From: an uncultured Mediterranea sp.
Lineage (GTDB): Bacteria; Bacteroidota; Bacteroidia; Bacteroidales; Bacteroidaceae
Length of the DNA: 6,826 nt
Assembly: GCA_946007445.1 (NCBI GenBank)
Contig: CAMGAL010000120.1
Coordinates: 1 to 6,826, forward strand
Reading direction: 5' to 3'
In this document: piece after piece, positions 1 to 6,826 of the stretch
How the letters are laid out: each line of letters opens with the position of its first letter
How positions within the stretch are numbered: the stretch's first letter is position 1
Position numbers and translations under genes: made by a program
Notes under the pieces: generated by a model
What the model saw: the letters and a program-made list of their open reading frames with translations, nothing else
Databases searched by the model: none
Told to the model about the DNA's origin: nothing

Positions 1-64
1 CAACCCCAACTTTGCACCCAACCAGACCACGTAAGGTTTTGCCGAACGTGTCAACTTTCTGCCC
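1..64 (+). other. upstream carB coding remnant with in-frame stop
   Basis: Read in the frame of the following CarB segment (codons from base 2), this stretch gives [24 protein letters not shown]. That is recognisably the conserved CarB segment that normally reads like INPNIAT.QTSEG.AD.VYFLP just before VTPYFVEE. The TAA at 32-34 sits where a conserved Glu is expected, and several neighbouring residues also differ from the family pattern. Homology on both sides of the stop is in the same frame, so this is coding sequence with substitutions and not a promoter or leader. The true start of carB lies outside the window, an estimated 40-50 codons upstream. The clustering of deviations at the very edge suggests a low-quality sequence end, although a real nonsense mutation is possible. 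Confidence 0.7.
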
Positions 65-1180
65 GTGACCCCCTACTTTGTAGAGGAGATTATCAAGAAG
101 GAGCGCCCCGACGGCATCCTGCTGGCCTTCGGCGGACAGACGGCCCTCAACTGCGGCACCGAGCTGCACCAGCGTGGTGTCCTGCAGCAGTATGGCGTAC
201 AGGTGCTTGGCACCTCGGTAGAGGCCATCATGAACACCGAAGACCGCGACCTCTTTGTGAAGAAGCTGGATGAAATCCCCATGAAGACCCCCAAGAGCCA
301 TGCGGTGGAGAGCATGGAGGAGGCCTTGAAGGCGGCCCACGAGATAGGATTCCCCGTCATGGTGCGCTCGGCCTACGCCTTGGGCGGACAGGGCAGTGGC
401 ATCTGCCCCGACGAGGCCAGTTTTCTGAAACTTGCCGAGAGCGCATTTACTTTCTCGGGACAAATCTTGGTGGAGGAGTCACTGAAGGGTTGGAAGGAGA
501 TCGAGTTTGAGGTCATCCGCGATGCCAACGACCACTGCTTCACCGTGGCCAGCATGGAGAACTTCGACCCTCTGGGCATCCACACCGGCGAGAGCATCGT
601 GGTGGCTCCCACCTGCTCGCTCACCCCTGAGCAGGTAGAGACGCTGCAAGCCTTGTCGCGCCAGTGTGTGCGCCACCTCAACATCGTGGGCGAGTGCAAC
701 ATCCAGTATGCCTTCAATGCCGAGACCAACGACTATCGCGTCATCGAGGTGAACGCCCGCCTGAGCCGCTCGTCGGCTCTCGCTTCCAAGGCCACGGGTT
801 ATCCCCTGGCTTTCGTGGCTGCCAAGATTGCCTTGGGCTATACGCTCGACCAGATTGGTGAGATGGGCACCCCCAACTCGGCCTATGAGGCTCCGCAGCT
901 CGACTACCTCATCTGCAAGATTCCCCGCTGGGACCTCACCAAGTTTGTGGGTGTCAGCCGCGAGATAGGTTCCAGCATGAAGTCGGTGGGCGAAATCATG
1001 TCCATCGGCCGCACCTTCGAAGAGATTATCCAGAACGGCCTGCGCATGATAGGCCAGGGTATGCCCGGATTCGTGGGAAACGCCGGCCCCCACGTCCGAA
1101 CCCCTTATCCCGCCCGCCCTGCGCATCATACGCCCGCGTATGCACGGATTCGTGGGCAACGACGGCACCCACTTCGATGA
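65..1180 (+). CDS. carB: carbamoyl-phosphate synthase large subunit, N-terminal half (split carB)
   Basis: This is the first synthetase half of CarB, which phosphorylates bicarbonate and, with ammonia delivered by CarA, forms carbamate for pyrimidine and arginine synthesis in the cytoplasm. The frame opens at a GTG that is really the Val of [10 protein letters not shown], so it is not a true start; homology continues upstream to base 2. Visible family motifs (residues from 65) are [10 protein letters not shown] (20-29), the ATP-grasp loop YALGGQGSG (104-112), [14 protein letters not shown] (164-177), the metal and nucleotide segment [15 protein letters not shown] (228-242), and [10 protein letters not shown] into SSMKSVGE (285-310). 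The sequence follows CarB through GLRMIGQGM (325-333) and up to about residue 343 (GPH). It then enters a frameshifted, meaningless tail caused by the duplication at 1040-1197. An intact CarB is about 1,070 residues; this is its first third with part of the linker. The identification is secure, but whether the break is real is doubtful. Confidence 0.9.
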   Translation: MTPYFVEEIIKKERPDGILLAFGGQTALNCGTELHQRGVLQQYGVQVLGTSVEAIMNTEDRDLFVKKLDEIPMKTPKSHAVESMEEALKAAHEIGFPVMVRSAYALGGQGSGICPDEASFLKLAESAFTFSGQILVEESLKGWKEIEFEVIRDANDHCFTVASMENFDPLGIHTGESIVVAPTCSLTPEQVETLQALSRQCVRHLNIVGECNIQYAFNAETNDYRVIEVNARLSRSSALASKATGYPLAFVAAKIALGYTLDQIGEMGTPNSAYEAPQLDYLICKIPRWDLTKFVGVSREIGSSMKSVGEIMSIGRTFEEIIQNGLRMIGQGMPGFVGNAGPHVRTPYPARPAHHTPAYARIRGQRRHPLR

Positions 1181-1197
1181 CCTCGACCACGAGCTGG
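1040..1197 (+). repeat. 79-bp imperfect tandem duplication inside carB
   Basis: Two copies, 1040-1118 and 1119-1197, start with the same ctgcgcat and align with no gap for about 55 bases. Both encode the CarB segment [18 protein letters not shown]. The unit is 79 bases, one more than a multiple of three, so it throws the reading frame off between the two carB halves. Copy 1 matches the expected protein at its left end (LRMIGQGM) and degrades to its right into C-rich noise. Copy 2 is degraded at its left end (LRIIRPRM) and correct to its right ([19 protein letters not shown]). Each copy is therefore worst on the side facing the other. This is the pattern of two unmerged, low-quality sequence ends, not of a decaying biological repeat. 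Confidence 0.85.
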
Positions 1198-3173
1198 AGC
1201 ACCCCACCGACCTGCGCATCTTCGCCATGGCCCAGGCCCTCGAAGAGGGCTACACCATCGAGCGCATCTACGAACTGACCAAGATAGACCCCTGGTTCAT
1301 CGGCAAGCTGAAGAACATCGTGGATTACAAGCACAAGCTGGAGGAGTATCACACCATCGAGGAGATTCCCGCCGACGTGTTGCGCCAAGCCAAGGTATTG
1401 GGCTTCTCGGACTTCCAGATTGCCCGCTTCGTGCTCCATCCTACCGGCAACATGGAGAAGGAGAACCTGCAGGTGCGTGCCCGCCGCAAGGCATTGGGCA
1501 TTCTGCCCGCCGTGAAGCGCATCAACACCGTGGCCAGCGAGCATCCCGAGCTGACCAACTACCTCTACATGACCTATGCCGTAGAGGGCTACGATGTCAA
1601 TTACTATAAGAATGAGAAGTCGGTGGTTGTCTTGGGCTCGGGTGCCTACCGCATCGGCTCCAGCGTAGAGTTCGACTGGTGCTCGGTCAATGCCATCCAG
1701 ACCGCCCGCAAGCTGGGCTACAAGTCCATCATGATCAACTACAACCCCGAGACGGTATCGACCGACTACGACATGTGCGACCGCCTCTACTTCGACGAGC
1801 TCTCCTTCGAGCGCGTGCTCGATGTCATCGACCTCGAACAGCCTCGTGGCGTCATCGTGTCGGTGGGCGGACAGATACCCAACAACCTGGCCATGAAGCT
1901 CTACCGCCAGTCGGTACCCGTGCTGGGCACGTCGCCCGTCTCCATCGACCGGGCCGAGAACCGCAACAAGTTCTCCGCCATGCTCGACCAGTTGGGCATC
2001 GACCAGCCCGCCTGGCAGGAGCTCACCAGCCTGGACGATGTGAAGGGCTTTGTCAAGAAGGTGGGTTATCCCGTCTTGGTTCGTCCGTCCTATGTGCTCT
2101 CGGGGGCAGCCATGAACGTCTGCTACGACGAGGAGGAGCTGGAGAACTTCCTGAAGATGGCCGCCGAAGTCTCTAAGGAGTACCCTGTGGTGGTGTCCCA
2201 ATTCCTGCAGAACACCAAGGAGATTGAGTTTGATGCCGTGGCCCAAAACGGTGAGGTGGTAGAGTATGCCATCTCCGAGCACGTAGAGTTTGCTGGCGTA
2301 CACTCCGGCGATGCCACGCTGGTATTCCCCGCACAGAAAATCTATTTTGCCACCGCCCGCCGCATCAAGCGCATCAGCCGTCAGATAGCCAAGGAGCTGA
2401 ACATCTCAGGTCCTTTCAACATCCAGTTCCTGGCGCGCAACAACGAGGTGAAGGTCATCGAGTGCAACCTGCGTGCCAGCCGCTCGTTCCCCTTCGTCAG
2501 CAAGGTGTTGAAGCGCAACTTCATCGAGACAGCCACCCGCATCATGCTCGATGCTCCCTACAGCCGTCCCGACAAGACCGCCTTCGACATCGACTGGATT
2601 GGTGTCAAGGCCAGCCAGTTCTCCTTCTCGCGTCTGCACAAGGCCGACCCCGTGCTGGGCGTCGATATGTCCTCTACGGGCGAAGTGGGCTGTCTGGGCG
2701 ACGACTTCAACGAGGCCCTGCTCAACGCACTGATTGCCACCGGCTTCAACATTCCTTCGCCGGAGAAGGGCGTCATGTTCTCGTCCGGAGCCATGAAGTC
2801 GAAGGTCGATCTGCTCGATGCCAGCCGTATGCTCTTCTCCAAGGGATACAAGATTTATGCCACCGCAGGCACGGCAGCCTTCCTCAATGCCCACGGCGTG
2901 CAGACCACCCCTGTATTCTGGCCCGATGAGCGTCCCGATGCCCCCGACAACGTGATGAAGATGATCTCCGAACACAAGTTCGACCTCATCGTCAACATCC
3001 CGAAGAACCACACCAAACGCGAGCTGACCAACGGCTACCGCATCCGCCGAGGTGCCATCGACCACAACATTCCGTTGATTACCAACGCCCGCCTGGCCGG
3101 TGCCTTCATCGAGGCATTCTGCAGCATGAAGATGGAGGATATCCGCATCAAGAGCTGGCAGGAGTACAAATAA
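1140..3173 (+). CDS. carB: carbamoyl-phosphate synthase large subunit, C-terminal two thirds (split carB)
   Basis: This part carries the oligomerisation domain (about residues 10-150), the second ATP-grasp synthetase that phosphorylates carbamate to carbamoyl phosphate (about 160-540), and a C-terminal MGS-like allosteric domain (about 545-677). Visible motifs are [14 protein letters not shown] (117-130), [18 protein letters not shown] (163-180), [13 protein letters not shown] (199-211), [10 protein letters not shown] (242-251), the ATP loop [12 protein letters not shown] (316-327), [10 protein letters not shown] (383-392), and the catalytic [15 protein letters not shown] (441-455). TAGT (575-578) and NIPKN (619-623) lie in the MGS domain. 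The ATG at 1140 is an internal Met (QGM-HGFV), not a natural start; with the duplication removed, the frame joins the 65-1180 segment. The two halves overlap by 41 bases in different frames. The second half itself shows no damage. A response-regulator gene starts 11 bases after the stop, which suggests one transcript. Confidence 0.94.
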   Translation: MHGFVGNDGTHFDDLDHELEHPTDLRIFAMAQALEEGYTIERIYELTKIDPWFIGKLKNIVDYKHKLEEYHTIEEIPADVLRQAKVLGFSDFQIARFVLHPTGNMEKENLQVRARRKALGILPAVKRINTVASEHPELTNYLYMTYAVEGYDVNYYKNEKSVVVLGSGAYRIGSSVEFDWCSVNAIQTARKLGYKSIMINYNPETVSTDYDMCDRLYFDELSFERVLDVIDLEQPRGVIVSVGGQIPNNLAMKLYRQSVPVLGTSPVSIDRAENRNKFSAMLDQLGIDQPAWQELTSLDDVKGFVKKVGYPVLVRPSYVLSGAAMNVCYDEEELENFLKMAAEVSKEYPVVVSQFLQNTKEIEFDAVAQNGEVVEYAISEHVEFAGVHSGDATLVFPAQKIYFATARRIKRISRQIAKELNISGPFNIQFLARNNEVKVIECNLRASRSFPFVSKVLKRNFIETATRIMLDAPYSRPDKTAFDIDWIGVKASQFSFSRLHKADPVLGVDMSSTGEVGCLGDDFNEALLNALIATGFNIPSPEKGVMFSSGAMKSKVDLLDASRMLFSKGYKIYATAGTAAFLNAHGVQTTPVFWPDERPDAPDNVMKMISEHKFDLIVNIPKNHTKRELTNGYRIRRGAIDHNIPLITNARLAGAFIEAFCSMKMEDIRIKSWQEYK

Positions 3174-3184
3174 AGAGGCTCTCC

Positions 3185-3862
3185 TTGAAAATACTGATTG
3201 TAGAGGACGAACCCTCCCTACGTGAACTCATTGAGCGCTCGCTCGAGAAAGAGCGCTATGTAGTCGAGACAGCATCCGACCTCCGGTCCGCTTTGGACAA
3301 GGTCGGATGCTACGACTACGACTGCATCTTGCTGGACATCATGCTGCCCGATGGCAACGGGCTTCAACTCCTGGAGGAACTGAAGACGATGCGCAAGCGC
3401 GAAAACGTCATCATCCTGTCAGCCAAGGACTCCATCGAAGACAAGGTGAAGGGGCTCGACTTAGGAGCCGATGACTACCTGCCCAAGCCTTTCCATCTGG
3501 CAGAACTGAGTGCACGTATCAAAAGCGTGATTCGCCGCCGCCACCACGATGGCGATATGGATATCCGCATAGGCAACGTACGCATCGTGCCGGAACAGTT
3601 TCAAGTCTTTGTGAACGAGTCGAAGATGGAGCTCAACCGCAAGGAATACGACATCCTGCACTACTTCTGCAACCGACCCGGCCGACTGGTCCAAAAGAGT
3701 CAGCTGGCCGAAGCTGTCTGGGGAGACCACATTGACCAAGTAGACAACTTCGACTTCATCTACGCACAGGTCAAAAACCTGCGCAAGAAGCTGAAGGAAG
3801 CAGGGGCCACCATCTCCTTGTCGGCAGTTTACGGTTTGGGCTACAAACTCATCGTTGAATAA
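3185..3862 (+). CDS. OmpR-family two-component response regulator
   Basis: This is a 225-residue cytoplasmic DNA-binding regulator controlled by phosphorylation from the kinase that follows. The receiver domain (about 1-118) has the acidic pair E8/D9, phospho-acceptor D51 in LLDIMLPDGNG, the switch Ser79 in ILSAKD, and Lys101 in the YLPKPF motif. A winged-helix output domain (about 127-225) includes ELNRKEYDILHYF, LVQKSQLAEAVWG, the recognition-helix region FDFIYAQVKNLRKKL, and the wing VYGLGYKL. The start is a TTG at 3185, chosen because receiver strand 1 (KILIVEDE) begins at once after it and no in-frame ATG is available nearby. There is no room for a separate promoter after carB, so it is probably co-transcribed with carB or driven from inside it. 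Length and residues are normal for the family. The regulon and stimulus are unknown, and I do not assign a symbol. Confidence 0.95.
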   Translation: MKILIVEDEPSLRELIERSLEKERYVVETASDLRSALDKVGCYDYDCILLDIMLPDGNGLQLLEELKTMRKRENVIILSAKDSIEDKVKGLDLGADDYLPKPFHLAELSARIKSVIRRRHHDGDMDIRIGNVRIVPEQFQVFVNESKMELNRKEYDILHYFCNRPGRLVQKSQLAEAVWGDHIDQVDNFDFIYAQVKNLRKKLKEAGATISLSAVYGLGYKLIVE

Positions 3863-3884
3863 CCCCCGCACTCCTCCTCCCCCC

Positions 3885-5162
3885 ATGCGACTCGTCTACC
3901 GTTTCATCCTGCGCATCGCCTTGACGATCACCCTCGTACTGGGTGTCTGGTCGGTCTGCTTCTACATGGCCATCATCGATGAGGTAAACGACGAAACGGA
4001 CGACTCGCTGGAAGATTACTCCGAAGCCATCATCCTTCGCGCCCTGAGAGGAGAAGAGTTGCCCGCCTCCAGCAACGGAACCAACAACCAGTACTACCTG
4101 CGTCAAGTCCATGAGAGCTATGCTCGCACTCATCCCCACATCAGCTATAAAGACTCCATGGTCTACCTCACCGAGAAGGGCGAAACCGAACCGGCACGCA
4201 TCCTGACCACGCTGTTTCAAGATGGAGCAGGGCGCTATCACGAGCTGACGGTATCCATACCCACCATCGAAAAGAAAGACTTGAAAGAGTCTATCTTGAT
4301 TTGGAACATCATCCTCTGCCTCTTGTTGCTCCTCTTCGTGGTGATGATGACAGTCTGGGTGTTCTATCACAGCATGAGGCCCCTTTACCGGTTGCTCCAC
4401 TGGCTGGAGGCTTACCGCCTGGGCAGTCATCAAGCTCCGCTGGAAAATCCGACCGGCACCACAGAGTTCCACCAACTCTACGAGGCCATCACCCGTCACG
4501 TAGAGCGGAGCGAACGCGCTTTCGAACAACAGAAGCAGTTCATTGGCAATGCCTCTCACGAAATCCAAACGCCACTTGCCATCTGCCAGAATCGCCTGGA
4601 ACTACTCATGGACGATGAGCATCTGACAGAAAACCAATTGAGCGAGCTGCAGAAAACGCACCGCACCTTAGCGCACATCAGCCGGCTCAACAAATCCCTG
4701 CTCCTGCTCTCCAAGATAGACAACCGGCAGTTCACCGACTCCCGAGAGATGGATTTGGGAGTCTTGGCCGCTTCCTTCCTACCCGACTATCAGGAGGTCT
4801 ATGCCTCCCGACAGATACGGGCCGATATCCGGATAAACAATCCTCTGCCGGTACGGATGGACGAATCCTTAGCCTCCATCCTGGTGACCAATCTACTGAA
4901 GAACGCCTTCGTTCACAATGTGGACCACGGAGAAATCCACATCTTGGTGTCTGGACAATCCCTTTCGGTGCGCAACAGCGCGGCTGGCGAAGCCCTGGAT
5001 GCCAACCGCATTTTCGACCGCTTCTATCAAGGTGAGAAAAAAGAGGGTTCCACAGGTTTGGGCCTCTCCATTGCCCACTCCATCTGCCGGCTTTATGGCT
5101 TCCGCCTGAGCTACCATTGGGAACACCAGACACACTGCTTTCAGATAGATTGCAACCCATAA
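3885..5162 (+). CDS. membrane sensor histidine kinase
   Basis: This is a 425-residue inner-membrane kinase, the likely partner of the preceding regulator. From the ATG at 3885 it shows TM1 (about 8-30), a periplasmic sensor region of about 105 residues (30-135), TM2 (about 138-161), a HAMP-like linker (about 162-212), HisKA with phospho-acceptor His225 in GNASHEIQTP, and an ATPase domain with N box NLLKNAFVHN (336-345), F box IFDRFYQG (376-383) and G2 box GSTGLGLSI (388-396). The usual Asp-containing G1 box appears as SVRNSA (361-366). A TTG at 3855, overlapping the regulator's stop, would add ten residues rich in proline. I prefer the ATG because it gives a compact MRLVYRF start directly before TM1. 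The regulator and kinase are almost certainly co-transcribed: the gap is 22 bases or, with the TTG, an overlap. The periplasmic region matches no sensor domain I can name. Confidence 0.94.
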   Translation: MRLVYRFILRIALTITLVLGVWSVCFYMAIIDEVNDETDDSLEDYSEAIILRALRGEELPASSNGTNNQYYLRQVHESYARTHPHISYKDSMVYLTEKGETEPARILTTLFQDGAGRYHELTVSIPTIEKKDLKESILIWNIILCLLLLLFVVMMTVWVFYHSMRPLYRLLHWLEAYRLGSHQAPLENPTGTTEFHQLYEAITRHVERSERAFEQQKQFIGNASHEIQTPLAICQNRLELLMDDEHLTENQLSELQKTHRTLAHISRLNKSLLLLSKIDNRQFTDSREMDLGVLAASFLPDYQEVYASRQIRADIRINNPLPVRMDESLASILVTNLLKNAFVHNVDHGEIHILVSGQSLSVRNSAAGEALDANRIFDRFYQGEKKEGSTGLGLSIAHSICRLYGFRLSYHWEHQTHCFQIDCNP

Positions 5163-5207
5163 CTGATATTTTTCATCCGATTCCCAAATCTTTTCAGAAT
5201 CGCCTTC

Positions 5208-5215
5208 TACCTTTG
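5208..5215 (+). promoter_or_regulatory. possible Bacteroides-type -7 element before the PepSY-like gene
   Basis: TACCTTTG fits the Bacteroidetes primary-sigma -7 consensus TAnnTTTG and lies 57 bases before the ATG at 5273, leaving an A-rich leader (aaaaaaaacaaaagg) typical of the phylum. I do not see a good TTTG -33 element about 19-21 bases upstream, so the call is weak. No terminator is visible between the kinase stop and this point, so read-through from the kinase gene is also possible. Confidence 0.35.
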
Positions 5216-5272
5216 CCGTGTCAATCATACGACAGACAGCAATTTATTATTCACTAAAAAAAACAAAAGGTA

Positions 5273-5710
5273 ATGAAGACAAGACTATTTTTGATGTTGT
5301 GCCTGCTCGCCCTGCCATTTGTGGCCCAGGCCGACGACGACAAGCCCATTCGAGTTGACCAACTGCCAGCCAAGGCACAACAGTTCATCAAGCAACATTT
5401 TGCCGAGAAGAGCGTTTCGCTGGCTAAGGAAGAGAGCGATTTCTTCGACAAGAGCTACGATGTCATTTTCACTGACGGCGACAAAGTGGAATTTGACCGC
5501 AAAGGAAACTGGCAGAATGTTTCCTGCCGGAAACAAGCTGTGCCCGAAGCCATCATCCCCGAAGCCGTACGACGTTATGTTTCTACACACTATCCGGAAG
5601 CCAAGATCATCAAAGTGGAACGCGAGAAATCCACCCTCGAGGTCAAGCTTTCCAGCGGATTGGAACTGAAATTCAACTCCCGATACGAACTGATAGAAAT
5701 CGATCACTGA
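5273..5710 (+). CDS. exported PepSY-like domain protein
   Basis: This is a 145-residue protein with a clear Sec signal peptide: MKTR, a hydrophobic core LFLMLCLLALPFV, then AQA before DDDK, with likely cleavage after residue 20. The mature part, about 125 residues, looks like the PepSY-like family common in Bacteroidetes. It contains two similar halves: LPAKAQQFIKQHF (31-43) leading to YDVIFTDGDKVEFDRKGNW, and IPEAVRRYVSTHYPEAKI (95-112) leading to LEVKLSSGLELKFNSRYEL. There is no lipobox after the signal, so it is probably a soluble periplasmic protein. Its place just after a sensor kinase suggests it is either a target of the regulator or a partner that tunes the kinase; this is inference. 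No enzymatic activity is expected, and the molecular role of the family is poorly known. The terminator right after it ends the unit. Confidence 0.88.
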   Translation: MKTRLFLMLCLLALPFVAQADDDKPIRVDQLPAKAQQFIKQHFAEKSVSLAKEESDFFDKSYDVIFTDGDKVEFDRKGNWQNVSCRKQAVPEAIIPEAVRRYVSTHYPEAKIIKVEREKSTLEVKLSSGLELKFNSRYELIEIDH

Positions 5711-5731
5711 TGACATTCGTAACTAATCGCA

Positions 5732-5773
5732 GCCTGCCATGGATGGACTCCACCTCCATGGCAGGCTTTATTT
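5732..5773 (+). terminator. intrinsic terminator after the PepSY-like gene
   Basis: A perfect 12-bp inverted repeat, gcctgccatgga (5732-5743) and tccatggcaggc (5755-5766), encloses an 11-base loop and is followed by tttattt (5767-5773). The hairpin starts 21 bases after the PepSY-like stop codon and precedes nnr, which reads in the same direction. It should therefore separate the two transcripts. Confidence 0.88.
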
Positions 5774-5887
5774 GTAGAACAACTCTCTGAGGCTCGCGCG
5801 CGTACATATACAGGATGTTGGAATAAAGGTTGATTCGAAAAACAAAATTATCGCTGCCCCGATAGCGGATATTCCAAAAACAATACC

Positions 5888-5895
5888 TATTTTTG
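5888..5895 (+). promoter_or_regulatory. possible Bacteroides-type -7 element before nnr
   Basis: TATTTTTG matches TAnnTTTG and lies 22 bases before the nnr ATG, which would give a very short leader. The surrounding 5774-5917 stretch is AT-rich, contains no convincing open frame, and follows a strong terminator, so a promoter is expected in it. A matching TTTG -33 element at the usual spacing was not seen, so the exact site is uncertain. Confidence 0.4.
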
Positions 5896-5917
5896 TAGAT
5901 TATAACGAGTAGCGACA

Positions 5918-6826
5918 ATGAAAATCATCCCAACCAGCGACATCAAGCAGATTGATGCCCACACCATAGAGCAGGAGCCCATCGCCTCCATCGACCTGAT
6001 GGAGCGGGCCGCAGAGGCACTCACCGAGCGGTTCTGCAGCCTGTTCAGCAGCAGCGAGACACCTGTCATCCTCTTTGCCGGACCTGGCAACAATGGCGGC
6101 GACGCCTTGGCCATGGCCCGTCTGTTGGCCGGCAAGGGCTACCATCCCGCTCTGTATCTCATCACCCCGAAGGGAAGCCTCACCCAGCCCCTGCGCGGCG
6201 GGTTTGCCGCCGTGGTGAAGTACATCAACGCCTCGCCGGCCACCGTCGTAGCCATCGACATTCCCTCGGGGCTGATGGGTGAGGACAACGGCTTCAACGT
6301 GCCGGCCCATATCGTGCGGGCCCACCGCACGCTGAGCCTACAGCTGCCCAAGTTAGCCTTCCTGCTGGCCGACAATGCCCCCTACGTGGGTCAATGGGAA
6401 CTGCTGGACATCGGCCTGAGCGCCGAGGCCATCGACCAGGCCACCACCCCCTACCACCTGACGGAGCCTGCCGAGCTGCAAGGCATCGTGAAGCCTCGTG
6501 CCCGCTTTGCCCACAAGGGGAACTTCGGCCGCGCCCTGCTCATAGCCGGCAGCCGGGGCATGGCGGGAGCCTCCATCCTGGCCGCCAAGGCCTGCCTGCG
6601 TACGGGTGTGGGCCTGCTGACGGTACGTGTGCCCCAATGCAACAACGCCATCGTGCAGACCGCCGTACCCGAAGCCATGACGCTGCCCGACTTTGGCGAC
6701 GCCTGCTTCTGCGAGGCGACGGACACCGACCCCTACCAAGCCGTGGCCATCGGGCCGGGCTTGGGACAGAGCGAAGAGACCGAACGGGCCCTGCTGCAAC
6801 AGCTTGCCTTGGCCGACACGCCCCTG
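5918..6826 (+). CDS. nnr: bifunctional NAD(P)H-hydrate epimerase/dehydratase, 5' part, with internal deletion
   Basis: Nnr repairs damaged NAD(P)H: the N-terminal YjeF_N domain epimerises the hydrate and the C-terminal carbohydrate-kinase-like domain dehydrates it using ADP. The 303 codons present are open to the window edge; the full protein is normally about 500 residues. Visible in YjeF_N are a Bacteroides-like start (KQIDAHTIEQEPIASIDLMERAA), FAGPGNNGGDALAMARLL (53-70), AIDIPSGLMGEDN (112-124) and LQLPKLAFL (141-149). The dehydratase domain begins near 185 with FAHKGNFGRALLIAGSRGMAGA (197-218) and includes GPGLG (279-283). Oddly, TPKGSLTQ (83-90) runs directly into PLRGGFAAVVKYIN. The segment that should lie between them, ending in the conserved D-x-x-F-G-x-G-L motif, is absent without loss of frame. 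The NNGGD-to-DIPSG distance is about 56 residues where roughly 90-100 is usual. If real, the epimerase half is probably inactive while the dehydratase half could still work. The start is the ATG at 5918. Confidence 0.9.
   Translation, partial: MKIIPTSDIKQIDAHTIEQEPIASIDLMERAAEALTERFCSLFSSSETPVILFAGPGNNGGDALAMARLLAGKGYHPALYLITPKGSLTQPLRGGFAAVVKYINASPATVVAIDIPSGLMGEDNGFNVPAHIVRAHRTLSLQLPKLAFLLADNAPYVGQWELLDIGLSAEAIDQATTPYHLTEPAELQGIVKPRARFAHKGNFGRALLIAGSRGMAGASILAAKACLRTGVGLLTVRVPQCNNAIVQTAVPEAMTLPDFGDACFCEATDTDPYQAVAIGPGLGQSEETERALLQQLALADTPL

Noticed and set aside
1094..1139. C-rich stretch considered as an insertion element or attachment site
   Set aside because: It aligns, although poorly, with the carB copy to its right and carries no inverted ends or target duplication. 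It is better explained as degraded duplicate sequence.
1679..2176. Plus-strand frame of 165 codons inside carB
   Set aside because: It has an Arg/His/Pro-rich composition typical of an out-of-frame reading of G+C-rich coding sequence, and the CarB frame is conserved throughout.
1026..2303. Long antisense open frame of 425 codons opposite carB
   Set aside because: It mirrors the strongly conserved CarB frame in G+C-rich sequence, is rich in His, Leu, Val and Gly as such shadows usually are, and resembles no family I recognise.
3174..3184. Small palindrome agaggctct between carB and the regulator
   Set aside because: It is too short and its one-base loop cannot form a hairpin. No T-run follows, so it is not a terminator.
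3849..4568. Antisense open frame of 239 codons opposite the kinase
   Set aside because: It is fully overlapped by a kinase with clear motifs and has no recognisable domain or start signal.
5850..5867. Short inverted repeat (cgct ... agcg) upstream of nnr, considered as an operator
   Set aside because: Only four base pairs match around an eight-base gap, which is expected by chance.
5900..6799. Several antisense frames opposite nnr
   Set aside because: The plus strand is open from 5918 to the edge with well-conserved Nnr motifs, so the antisense frames are shadows.

Overview
The window looks like a chromosomal segment from a Bacteroidales bacterium, most likely Bacteroidaceae with a rather G+C-rich genome. 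The evidence is protein similarity to Bacteroides-type CarB, the two-component pair and Nnr, plus A-rich leaders without strong Shine-Dalgarno sites and 'TAnnTTTG' -7-like elements upstream of two genes. The genus is an inference. All genes read left to right.

Layout: (1) Bases 1-3173 hold carB, the large subunit of carbamoyl-phosphate synthase, but it is not one continuous frame. The window opens inside the gene with a stretch containing an in-frame TAA. Near 1040-1197 a 79-bp imperfect tandem duplication shifts the frame, so the gene reads as an N-terminal half (65-1180) and a C-terminal half (1140-3173). (2) Only 11 bases after carB comes a two-component pair: an OmpR-type response regulator (3185-3862) and a membrane histidine kinase (3885-5162). 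(3) After a 110-base gap comes a small secreted PepSY-like protein (5273-5710), closed by a clear intrinsic terminator (5732-5773). (4) After an AT-rich intergenic stretch, nnr (bifunctional NAD(P)H-hydrate repair enzyme) begins at 5918 and runs off the right edge. Its epimerase domain appears to have lost a block of roughly 40-50 residues in frame.

How the genes fit together: carB is housekeeping (pyrimidine and arginine precursor supply), and nnr is housekeeping metabolite repair. The response regulator, sensor kinase and PepSY-like exported protein form a plausible envelope-sensing module. The kinase could monitor a periplasmic state linked to the PepSY-like protein, but its stimulus cannot be read from the sequence.

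I do not see a novel defence, mobile or biosynthetic system here. The most notable signals are three irregularities in otherwise well-conserved genes: the stop at the left edge, the duplication in carB and the gap in nnr. At least the first two look more like assembly or contig-end errors than biology. No RNA gene, CRISPR array, insertion sequence or integration site was seen.
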